Origin: Spartobacteria bacterium
GTDB taxonomy: Bacteria > Verrucomicrobiota > Verrucomicrobiia > Chthoniobacterales > Chthoniobacteraceae
Direction: 5' to 3'
Assembly (NCBI GenBank): GCA_025355595.1
Contig: JANXZI010000036.1
Span: forward strand, 1-8,548
Length of the DNA stretch: 8,548 nucleotides
Part shown: piece after piece, positions 1 through 5,625 of the stretch
Position numbering within the stretch: position 1 is the first letter of the stretch
Layout: each line of letters starts with the position of its first letter
The notes under the pieces: generated by a model
Database searches by the model: none
Told to the model about the DNA's origin: nothing
The model's input: only the letters and a program-made list of their open reading frames with translations
Translations under genes and position numbers: made by a program

Positions 1-213
1 ACAACGCGGGCATGCGCGACCCGCGCTTCAAGGACGACAAGTCGGTGCTGCTTTGCCTCGATGAAAAGGCGGGCGACCTCATCTGGCAGTTCACCGTGCC
101 CAAGCACGCGAGCGGCAAGGTGAACTGCCAGATGAGGTCGCCCATTTTTTCATCGAGACAAAGCAGCACCGACTTGTCGTCCTTGAAGCGCGGGTCGCGC
201 ATGCCCGCGTTGT
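1..213. repeat. 95-bp imperfect inverted repeat with 23-bp spacer
   Basis: Bases 1-95 are the reverse complement of bases 119-213, with no gaps and four mismatches: pairs 56/158, 68/146, 69/145 and 70/144. The spacer is 96-118. Both arms encode the same stretch of a PQQ-like beta-propeller protein, one on each strand. The mismatches amount to a synonymous Cys codon, a synonymous Lys codon and an Ala/Met exchange, so the arms look like two alleles or paralogues rather than a perfect fold-back copy. The plus arm stays family-like through GKVN at base 125. The minus arm stays family-like up to base 119. GGTGAAC (119-125) is therefore shared by both, and it is complementary to GTTCACC at 89-95. 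The repeat reaches the first base, so its full extent is unknown. It may be real, or an assembly or amplification chimera near a contig end. Confidence 0.93.
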
Positions 214-529
214 TCGTGCCGATGTAGAGCTTGCCATACGCGACGACGATGTTGCCGTAAGTCTGCGAGCCGAGCTTCGCGATCCACTTCACGTTTTTCG
301 TCTTCGCCATGTCGATCTCCTCGGAGTTCTTCTTGAACTCGATCTCGAACTTGCCCTGCTTGTTCGGTTCCTTCGGGCCGAAAAAAGTCGGGATGCCCTT
401 CGCGGGTGAATACATGTTGCGCCCCGGATCGCTGCCGCCCCAGGCGGGCCAGTCGTCGGCACGGAGCACGGAGGTGAATGCGATGCCGGCGAGCGCGGCG
501 GCGGCGAGTCTGTTCCTAATCATATTCAT
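2..529 (-). CDS. PQQ-binding-like beta-propeller repeat protein, N-terminal part (partial, chimeric end)
   Basis: This is the 5' end of a secreted beta-propeller gene that stays open to the left edge. The start is ATG at 529, with another in-frame ATG at 523. Residues 1-24 (MNMIRNRLAA... VLRA) form a signal peptide ending before DDWPAWGG, the typical mature N-terminus of these proteins. Residues 80-105 (VKWIAKLGSQTYGN..., then KLYIGTNN) are the first propeller blade, and LLCLDEKMGDLIWQF at 122-136 is a Trp-docking-like strand. In PVC bacteria this family has about 400-600 residues and often follows a first PQQ-like gene, as here. Only residues 1-137 (bases 529-119) can be trusted; the remainder is read through the inverted-repeat spacer and the opposite arm. 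The start lies 10 nt after the stop of the four-helix-bundle gene, with only a purine-rich GAATAAGACT and no clear Shine-Dalgarno. PQQ or metal binding cannot be judged from this part, and many relatives are BamB-like with no cofactor. Confidence 0.85.
   Translation of the reverse strand, partial: MNMIRNRLAAAALAGIAFTSVLRADDWPAWGGSDPGRNMYSPAKGIPTFFGPKEPNKQGKFEIEFKKNSEEIDMAKTKNVKWIAKLGSQTYGNIVVAYGKLYIGTNNAGMRDPRFKDDKSVLLCLDEKMGDLIWQFTLPLACLGTVNCQMRSPAFSSRQSSTDLSSLKRGSRMPAL
3..125 (+). pseudogene. plus-strand fragment of a PQQ-like beta-propeller gene (inverted-repeat arm)
   Basis: Read on the plus strand from base 3, this stretch encodes NAGMRDPRFKDDKSVLLCL and continues through DEKAGDLIWQF to VPKHASGKVN. 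It is the same segment as residues about 107-137 of the minus-strand PQQ gene. It then adds VPKHASGKVN, which resembles the usual family continuation (PKLGAGKVNDW in relatives, recalled from knowledge of the family). After base 125 the reading switches into the antisense of the other arm and stops at 227, so the fragment is cut off from its natural downstream part. It may be the 3'-ward continuation of a second copy whose 5' part lies left of the window, or a joining artefact. It is not an independent gene. Confidence 0.6.
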
Positions 530-532
530 AGT

Positions 533-551
533 CTTATTCTTATTCTTGTTC
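533..551. repeat. CTTATTCTTATTCTTGTTC repeat, left flank of the four-helix-bundle gene
   Basis: A short T-rich hexamer-type repeat. Bases 535-545 (TATTCTTATTC) are the exact inverted match of 1033-1043 (GAATAAGAATA) on the other side of the four-helix-bundle gene. The repeat is unlike the surrounding GC-rich DNA. On the minus strand it supplies the last codons and stop of that gene (GAA CAA GAA TAA) and the whole 10-nt spacer before the next start codon. Confidence 0.8.
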
Positions 552-1019
552 GTGATTTCGATTTTGTTTCCGCTTCGTCCGCCGGTTGCCCGTGTATTTC
601 ACCGGCTTAGTCGGCAAAGCCAAAAGTTCACCGCTGCCTCCGGTCTCCTCATACAAGCGATCCGCCGAGTTCGCGCGGATGAGACCGAAAAGCATGGAGA
701 CAACCTCCACGAGCATGCCTTTTCCGGATTCAACATCTCCGGCTTGGGTCTTTCCTTTTGCAACAAGCACATCAAGGCATGCCGACGATTCCAACGCGGA
801 ACCGCGCGCGATGTCGAAGAACCGGCAGCGATCCGCCTCGGTAAATTTGCCGTTCCCCTCGGCGATGTTCAGCGGGATCGAGGTGCCTGCGCGATCGAGT
901 TGGTCACGGACGGAGAGTGACTTCGGCAGGCTGTCCAGCAGCGGCTCGGCCCATGTGATGAATGCGAGACTGCGCTGATAGACTTGCAGCTTTTCGTGAT
1001 CGAGAGTGCGGCGCGGCAC
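540..1019 (-). CDS. four helix bundle protein (23S rRNA-intervening-sequence protein family)
   Basis: A 159-aa cytoplasmic protein with no signal peptide or membrane segment. It carries the family hallmarks in order: HEKLQVYQRSLAFI (8-21, helix 1), LDRAGTSIPLNIAEGNGK (41-58, helix 2 start), RCRFFDIARGSALES (64-78, helix 3) and a fourth helix around 100-116 (GMLVEVVSMLFGLI). It belongs to the S23/IVS family (TIGR02436/Pfam 23S_rRNA_IVP) and is related in fold to Avd of diversity-generating retroelements; its biochemical role is unknown, with nucleic-acid binding suspected. Members are usually about 115-130 aa. Here residues 125-159 are an extra low-complexity basic tail ending NHEQE, whose last codons come from the flanking repeat. 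The start is GTG at 1019, six residues before HEK, as is normal for the family. It is preceded by a run of seven C on the coding strand and no Shine-Dalgarno. It sits 49 nt after the upstream PQQ gene and 10 nt before the next, so co-transcription is likely. Confidence 0.92.
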   Translation of the reverse strand: MPRRTLDHEKLQVYQRSLAFITWAEPLLDSLPKSLSVRDQLDRAGTSIPLNIAEGNGKFTEADRCRFFDIARGSALESSACLDVLVAKGKTQAGDVESGKGMLVEVVSMLFGLIRANSADRLYEETGGSGELLALPTKPVKYTGNRRTKRKQNRNHEQE

Positions 1020-1032
1020 GGGCGGTGGGGGG

Positions 1033-1065
1033 GAATAAGAATAGGAGCAGGAATAGGAATACGAG
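1033..1065. repeat. GAATAAGAATAGGA-type repeat, right flank of the four-helix-bundle gene
   Basis: A purine-rich run built of GAATA(A/G)G units: GAATAAGAATAGGAGCAGG, then GAATAGGAATACGAG. It fills nearly all of the gap between the stop of the upstream PQQ gene (1069) and the GTG start at 1019. Bases 1033-1043 are the perfect inverted partner of 535-545. A run of seven G (1027-1033) abuts it on the gene side. Confidence 0.8.
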
Positions 1066-1068
1066 GGC

Positions 1069-3600
1069 CTAGTTCGGCTTCACCTCGATGTTGTCAATCC
1101 ACGCGCGCTGCTCCTGCGCGGAGAGCGAATAGATGCCCGGCGAGCCGTGCTCATGCGCGTGCTGGTGCGCAAACTCGACGGACCACGCCGCGGGCTCGGG
1201 GTCGGCTTTTTTCCAAGCCTTCGCGCGCACCGTGCCGCTGCCGTCTTTCGCGACGTCCACTTTCACTTTCAGGTGATACCACTCGTTCGGCGTGAGCGTG
1301 AAAGGCTCCGTCTTCTTGATGCGCTCGAAGTTCGAGCTGATTTCGATTTCGCGCGCATTGCCGCGGAGGATGATGAGGTAGCGCTGATTGATGAGCCCGA
1401 TGTCGGACATCTTCCGCTTGTTGCCCTCGCTGAGCACGTCGGCCTCGATAGTGTAATCGTGCATGTCCGGGTGGCCGATGAAGACCTGCGCGCGCTGGAA
1501 AAGCTTGTGATCGATCGTCTTGCACAGCGCCTTGCCACCGCCGGGCGCCTCGCGCACCTCGAAGCGGAAACGCGCGCCAGTCCACGGCAGTGGCGGATAC
1601 GAAAATGCCGTCGGCGGTTCGATGACGTTCCAATTCGTCGGGCCGGCCTGCGGAGCCGGCAATCCGGGGCCGGGCGACACCAGCGCGGTCGGCTCGCTGC
1701 CGAGACCGGGGCCGGTCTTGTCTTTCAGCTCGGTCGTTTCAAAATCGAGCTTGATCGGCAGATCGAGTTGCACGCGTCCGCGGAAGGTGCCGTTGATCTC
1801 CTTGTCGCCCACTTTCATCGTGGCCATGAACGCGCCCGCGCTCGGCACAGTCGCCTTTTCCGCGACGAGCGCGCCGTCCACGACCGCGCCGGTCATCTTC
1901 GCCTTCACGAGCGCGGTCGGCGGGACGTAGCTGTCGAATGACACCGACTTGATGTCCACGGCTTCGTTCAGCGTGAAGCCGTCCGCATCGAGCGCACGCA
2001 CGCGCAGCTTCGCGCTTCCGCCGGGACGCAGGAGCGATTCGTTCGGGATGATTTGCAGCTTCGCGGGCGCAGGGGTTCCGGCGACATCCCGGTGCCACTG
2101 CGGGTCGTCCTTCCACTCCACGGCCTTCGCGCCCGCGTTGTCGCCCTTCTTGCCGAAGGCGTAGAGCTTCTTGTCCGTCTGCACATAGAGCTTGCCGTTG
2201 TAGGCGATGGGCGAGCCAAAGCAGCGGCCCGTGAGCTTCGTGCGCGAGAGCAACTCGGCGTCCTTTGCGCCGGGCTTGAAGACGAACAGCTCGCCATTGC
2301 CCACCTCGTTGTCGCCGCCCGTGGCGCCGGCGTCGGTACCGGCGATGTAAAATGCGACGTAGAGTTTTCCATCGGCAAAGAACGGCGACGACTGACGCTG
2401 CTCAGCACCGAGCTTCTTTTTCCAAATCACTTCGCCCGTCTGCGCATTCACCGCCGCGACTTCGCCGACGCCCGTCACTTCATACAGCGTGTCGCCCACG
2501 AGGCACGGCGACGACGCGAGATTCCCGAGCGGATTCCGCCATTGCTCCAGCTCCTTCGGCGAAAAAAGCTTCATGCCCGGCGGCAACGTCACGCCAGGAG
2601 GCGGCGTCTCCGTCGAGTCGTCAGTCATCTTCGGGATGCGATACGAAGTGGTGCGGCCCACCTCAGTCGTGTCCACATTTTCCGATTCGTGCGCGATGAT
2701 GAGCGAGTCCTTGTAGATGAGCGGCGACGCATTGATGCCGCCCTTCGCGCCCGCCTTCGCCGCGTGGAAGCGGAACAGCGGGTCGCCCGTGCGCGCATTC
2801 ACACACGCGATGGACGAGTCACCGCACGCAGTGAAAAAGACGCGCTTCCCATCGAGCCACGAAAACGTCGGCTGCGAGAAAGTGTTGTCCTGCGGGCGAT
2901 CGGCGGGCGACGACATCCACACGAGTTCGCCCGTCTTTTTGTCGAAGGCGAAAGTGCGGTCGCCCGCCGGCCCCGCCGCGCCCCAGCCACTCGTGACGCC
3001 GCGCACTATGACGAGTTCATGGTCAATGGCCGGCGTGCACGTTCGCGAATTCGGGAAGGTGAGCCGTCCGAATTCTTCCATCATCGAGTGCTGCCACACG
3101 ATCTTCCCATCCGGCGTGAAGCACGTCAGCACGCCCTGCGTTGCCTGCACAAAAACATTGCCCGTCTCCGGATCGATCGTCGGCGACGAGGTCGAGTAGC
3201 GCAGGTAGATCGTGTCGCTCAGAAAGTCATTCTGGAAGTGCTGCCAGATCACCTTGCCCGTCTCCGCGTCGAAGCACGTCGTGCCCTCGCGCAAGTCCGC
3301 GCCATCACCCGTGTAGCCATTGATGTACAGGCGGCCATTCGCGATCACCGGCGTGCTCTGTCCGGGGAAATCCGCAGTCCAAAGCGGAGCTTTCGCGTCC
3401 ACCTTGTCGGGCAGTCCCGTCTCCGGTGAAGTGCCATTCTGCGAAGGCCCTCGCCACGCGAGCCAGCCGGTGACCGCGCCGGATTTCGCGACAGCGACAG
3501 TCGTGGCTGCCGTGGACTTGGCGGTTTTTTTCTGGGCGTGCGCGGCACAGAGTGTCGCGGCGACGGCGAGGGCGAGGGAGGGGACGAGGCGGATTTTCAT
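1069..3600 (-). CDS. secreted PQQ-like beta-propeller protein with C-terminal concanavalin-like domain
   Basis: An 843-aa exported protein. Residues 1-22 (MKIRLVPSLALAVAATLCAA, then HA) are a signal peptide, followed by an Ala/Thr/Lys-rich linker. WLAWRGPSQNG (46-56) is the usual start of the PQQ-like propeller. Blade motifs recur: CFDAETGKVIWQH (109-121), FTPDGKIVWQH (161-171), AFDKKTGELVW (218-228), CVNARTGDPLF (266-276), AVNAQTGEVIW (383-393) and KLYAFGKK (478-485). Residues about 514-610 resemble an Ig-like strand domain. Residues about 618-843 form a concanavalin/LamG-like domain with WYHLKVKV (774-781) and a closing AWIDNIEV. This fusion is known from PVC genomes. No catalytic residues or cofactor ligands can be assigned; a structural or sugar/polymer-binding role is as likely as quinoprotein dehydrogenase activity. 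A TTG at 3669 would add 23 non-signal-like residues, so ATG 3600 is preferred because the signal peptide starts there. An unusual HQHAHEH cluster sits at 812-818. Confidence 0.93.
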   Translation of the reverse strand: MKIRLVPSLALAVAATLCAAHAQKKTAKSTAATTVAVAKSGAVTGWLAWRGPSQNGTSPETGLPDKVDAKAPLWTADFPGQSTPVIANGRLYINGYTGDGADLREGTTCFDAETGKVIWQHFQNDFLSDTIYLRYSTSSPTIDPETGNVFVQATQGVLTCFTPDGKIVWQHSMMEEFGRLTFPNSRTCTPAIDHELVIVRGVTSGWGAAGPAGDRTFAFDKKTGELVWMSSPADRPQDNTFSQPTFSWLDGKRVFFTACGDSSIACVNARTGDPLFRFHAAKAGAKGGINASPLIYKDSLIIAHESENVDTTEVGRTTSYRIPKMTDDSTETPPPGVTLPPGMKLFSPKELEQWRNPLGNLASSPCLVGDTLYEVTGVGEVAAVNAQTGEVIWKKKLGAEQRQSSPFFADGKLYVAFYIAGTDAGATGGDNEVGNGELFVFKPGAKDAELLSRTKLTGRCFGSPIAYNGKLYVQTDKKLYAFGKKGDNAGAKAVEWKDDPQWHRDVAGTPAPAKLQIIPNESLLRPGGSAKLRVRALDADGFTLNEAVDIKSVSFDSYVPPTALVKAKMTGAVVDGALVAEKATVPSAGAFMATMKVGDKEINGTFRGRVQLDLPIKLDFETTELKDKTGPGLGSEPTALVSPGPGLPAPQAGPTNWNVIEPPTAFSYPPLPWTGARFRFEVREAPGGGKALCKTIDHKLFQRAQVFIGHPDMHDYTIEADVLSEGNKRKMSDIGLINQRYLIILRGNAREIEISSNFERIKKTEPFTLTPNEWYHLKVKVDVAKDGSGTVRAKAWKKADPEPAAWSVEFAHQHAHEHGSPGIYSLSAQEQRAWIDNIEVKPN

Positions 3601-3663
3601 GGGAGCAGAAAGGCGCGGGGTTTTCGCAGCGTGGAGCGGGTTGGTAGGGCTCGGAATGCAGAG

Positions 3664-3706
3664 AGTCAATTACTACTTACACGTATTATTTAGCGGAAAG
3701 TTCCGC
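3664..3706 (-). promoter_or_regulatory. possible promoter/operator for the PQQ-like gene
   Basis: An AT-rich stretch (about 3666-3692) stands out from the GC-rich surroundings, 65-95 nt upstream of the ATG at 3600. On the minus strand it contains AATAAT (5 of 6 matches to a -10 box), and TTGACT at 3669-3664 resembles a -35 box. The two are not correctly spaced with each other, and the best -10 candidate for TTGACT (TACCAA, 17-bp spacing) is weak. Directly upstream is the dyad GCGGAA-AG-TTCCGC (3693-3706), a possible operator half-site pair. Assignment is by composition and position only. Confidence 0.25.
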
Positions 3707-3752
3707 GCTGGCGTGCGGTCAAGTGGAGCATGCGGTTTGCGGCGGGCCAATG

Positions 3753-3892
3753 GAGGCGAGGTTTCCAATCTCGCGCGGGCGAGCGCAGGGAGTCGGCGGG
3801 GATCGTCGGCATGCGCGGAAGCCCACGCCGCACTCTTCCGAGCGCGCCTACGCTCCGCGCCACCTCCCGCGCGGCGTTGCAAACCTCGCCTA
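3753..3892. repeat. 140-bp imperfect dyad, possible dispersed repeat (REP/MITE-like) or structured RNA
   Basis: Outer arms 3753-3781 and 3864-3892 are inverted copies matching at 23 of 29 positions, including an exact AGGCGAGGTTT / AAACCTCGCCT core (3754-3764 and 3881-3891) and CGCGCGGG / CCCGCGCG. A smaller stem, CGGAAG / CTTCCG (3816-3821 and 3835-3840), lies between them. The dyad begins 18 bases beyond the DUF1501 stop codon, so it could also fold at the 3' end of that transcript, although it lacks the U-run of an intrinsic terminator. Similar 'AGGCGAGGTTTgCAAcCTCGC' motifs are, as far as I recall, scattered between genes in some Verrucomicrobiota; that needs a search. Confidence 0.5.
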
Positions 3893-3909
3893 CTTTGCCA
3901 GTCTCACTC

Positions 3910-5346
3910 TCACGCTAGGATGTCCTTCACCACTTCGCCAGACACATCCGTGAGCCGCATGTCGCGGCCGCTGAAACGGAAAGTGAGCTTTGTGTGATCG
4001 ATGCCGAGCAGATGCAGCATCGTCGCGTGGAGATCGTGGATGCTCACCTTGTCCTCCACGGCCTTGTAGCCGTAGTCATCCGTCGCGCCGAAGGTCACGC
4101 CACCTTTCACGCCGCCGCCGTCGAGCCACATCGTGAAGCCGAAAGGATTGTGATCGCGCCCATTTTTTCCCTGCGCAAATGGGGTGCGGCCAAACTCGCC
4201 GCCCCACACGACGAGCGTGCTGTCGAGCAGCCCGCGCAACTTGAGATCCTTCAGCAGCCCGGCGATTCCTTGATCCACAAAGCGCGCATTCTTCTCGTGG
4301 CCGTCGCGCAAATTGGCGTGCTGATCCCAGCGGTCACCCGCGCCGTTCGGGCACGTGAGTTCGATGAAGCGCACGCCGCGCTCGACGAGCCGCCGCGCGA
4401 GCAGGCATTGCTCGCCGAAGGTTTTCGTCTGCGGTAACGGCGCGTTCAGCCCGTAAAGTTCGCGCGTGGCCTCGGACTCGCCCTTGAGGTCCATGAGTTC
4501 CGGCACCGCGGACTGCATGCGATAGGCGAGTTCATAGTTGCCGATCGCACTCTCCAGCGCGTCGAGCTTGCCGAAGCGCGAGACGACACCGCGATCCAAC
4601 TTCCGCATCAGCGCGAGCTTGCGTTCCTGCAACTCCGCGCTCGCCTCCGTCGGCGTCACGTTCGCCACCGCGTTCGCGCCCGCCTTGAAAATCGAGCCCT
4701 GATACGTCGCGGGCAGGAAGCCGCTGTTGAAATTGTCCAGCCCGCCCGGAGGGATCAGTCCGCCATTCAGCACGATGAAGCCCGGCAGGTCCGCATTCTC
4801 GCTGCCGAGCCCGTAACCCGCCCACGCGCCCATGCTCGGCCGGCCTTGCAAGCCGCTGCCCGTGTGCAGGAAATAATTCGCGTTCGTGTGCTCGGAAAAT
4901 TCGCTCGTCATCGAGCGCACGATCGCGAGGTCGTCCACGCACTCCGCGACGTGCGGGAACAGCTCGCTCACCGGCGCGCCGCACTGCCCGTACTGCCGGA
5001 ATTTCCACGGCGAGCCCAGCGTGCTGCCGTTGTTGTTGAATTGCGTCGCCTCCATTTTCATCCCGAACGGCCTGCCATCCTCGGCGGTCAGCCGCGGCTT
5101 CGGGTCGAACGTGTCCACCTGCGAAGGCCCGCCATCCATGTATAGAAAGATGACGCTCTTCGCCTTCGGCGAAAAATGCGGCTGTCGCGGCGCGAGCGAA
5201 TTGTGCGGCTCCGTGCGGACGATCTCGCCGAACGATTTTTCCGCCATCAGCGCCGTGAGCGCGATGGCACCGAAGCCATTCGCACAGCGGGCGAGCATTT
5301 CGCGGCGACTCAGCGCGCGTGGAGAAAAGTTTCCGCAGTGGTGCAT
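3910..5346 (-). CDS. DUF1501 domain-containing protein with Tat-like signal
   Basis: A 478-aa member of the DUF1501 family, which is expanded in Planctomycetota and Verrucomicrobiota and has an alkaline-phosphatase/sulfatase-like core. The enzymatic activity of these proteins is not established. Visible landmarks: SRREMLA (13-19) followed by a hydrophobic stretch to about 35, a twin-arginine-type export signal; IFLYMDGGPSQVDTFDPKP (66-84), the first conserved block with a probable metal-ligand Asp71; EHTNANYFLHTG (152-163); GDRWDQHANL (337-346); VVWGGEFGRTPF (379-390); GRDHNPFGF (396-404); and IHDLHATMLHLLGIDH (436-451), the His/Asp-rich metal region. Length and motif order are complete. ATG 5346 is chosen because relatives begin M-x(2)-CG... 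shortly before the RR motif; an upstream in-frame start at 5460 adds 38 residues unlike the family. No DUF1549/DUF1553 partner, the usual neighbour, is present in the window. It is divergent from the SGNH-dehydrogenase gene. Confidence 0.94.
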   Translation of the reverse strand: MHHCGNFSPRALSRREMLARCANGFGAIALTALMAEKSFGEIVRTEPHNSLAPRQPHFSPKAKSVIFLYMDGGPSQVDTFDPKPRLTAEDGRPFGMKMEATQFNNNGSTLGSPWKFRQYGQCGAPVSELFPHVAECVDDLAIVRSMTSEFSEHTNANYFLHTGSGLQGRPSMGAWAGYGLGSENADLPGFIVLNGGLIPPGGLDNFNSGFLPATYQGSIFKAGANAVANVTPTEASAELQERKLALMRKLDRGVVSRFGKLDALESAIGNYELAYRMQSAVPELMDLKGESEATRELYGLNAPLPQTKTFGEQCLLARRLVERGVRFIELTCPNGAGDRWDQHANLRDGHEKNARFVDQGIAGLLKDLKLRGLLDSTLVVWGGEFGRTPFAQGKNGRDHNPFGFTMWLDGGGVKGGVTFGATDDYGYKAVEDKVSIHDLHATMLHLLGIDHTKLTFRFSGRDMRLTDVSGEVVKDILA

Positions 5347-5625
5347 GGGGGCGGAACTTTGCGCGGGAATCCTGTGAAGTGAAGGGCATTGTTCCGCACG
5401 AACGCAGACCCGAGTCTGAGCGGGTCCGCGCGACGGAAGGCGGCAGGCGCGCGCGATCAATGTCGGATGCCGGATGTTGGCTCAGCCGGGCTTGCGCTCG
5501 CGCGTCGGGTCTGCCATGAACCACGCCCCGCAAATCGCGCGTGGCTGGTTTCGGCTTGTGCCGGAACTAAGCCGCCGCGTTTGCGCCGGGTCATCCCGCG
5601 CAGATTCCAACTCCCAAAAAATCCC
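5347..5625. promoter_or_regulatory. 279-bp divergent intergenic region with a hairpin in the DUF1501 leader
   Basis: This region must hold the promoters of both DUF1501 (leftward) and the SGNH-dehydrogenase gene (rightward). I cannot pick a convincing -35/-10 pair for either. The clearest structure is a hairpin at 5403-5430: CGC(A)GACCCG pairs with CGGGTC(C)GCG, ten positions with one mismatch, around an 8-nt loop. A competing shorter stem CAGAC/GTCTG (5405-5409 with 5414-5418) overlaps it. Neither start codon is preceded by a recognisable Shine-Dalgarno; the plus gene follows CTCCCAAAAAATCCC. Confidence 0.5.

Larger units (their letters stand above)
3601..3909. other. 309-bp intergenic region between the DUF1501 and PQQ-like genes
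   Basis: No convincing gene lies here; the open frames crossing it are shadows without family motifs. It contains an AT-rich island at about 3666-3692 next to a GCGGAA/TTCCGC dyad (3693-3706), and a 140-bp imperfect inverted repeat (3753-3892). The length and AT-rich island suggest that the downstream PQQ-like gene has its own promoter on the minus strand rather than relying only on read-through from DUF1501. Confidence 0.7.

Noticed and set aside
12..227. 71-codon plus-strand open frame as a complete small gene
   Set aside because: Its first half is a fragment of a PQQ-type protein and its second half is the antisense of the same segment, so it is a product of the inverted repeat.
309..920. 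203-codon plus-strand open frame over the left PQQ gene and the four-helix-bundle gene
   Set aside because: It crosses two genes with recognisable families on the other strand and has no coherent protein features of its own.
540..1019. Diversity-generating retroelement, since Avd is also a four-helix bundle
   Set aside because: No reverse transcriptase, no template/variable repeat pair and no C-type-lectin target are present in the window; the sequence fits the S23/IVS family.
1027..1033. Run of seven G next to the four-helix-bundle start as a phase-variation tract
   Set aside because: It lies outside the coding frame and is short; a slippage role cannot be supported from one sequence.
2053..3429. 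458-codon plus-strand open frame opposite the PQQ-like gene
   Set aside because: The product is an Arg-rich composition artefact; the minus strand carries clear propeller blades over the same bases.
3601..3669. TTG start at 3669 for the 843-aa PQQ-like protein
   Set aside because: It would place 23 residues with no signal-peptide character before a perfect signal peptide starting at ATG 3600.
5347..5460. Upstream start at 5460 for DUF1501
   Set aside because: The added 38 residues are Arg/Cys/Pro-rich and absent from the family, which starts just before the RR export motif.
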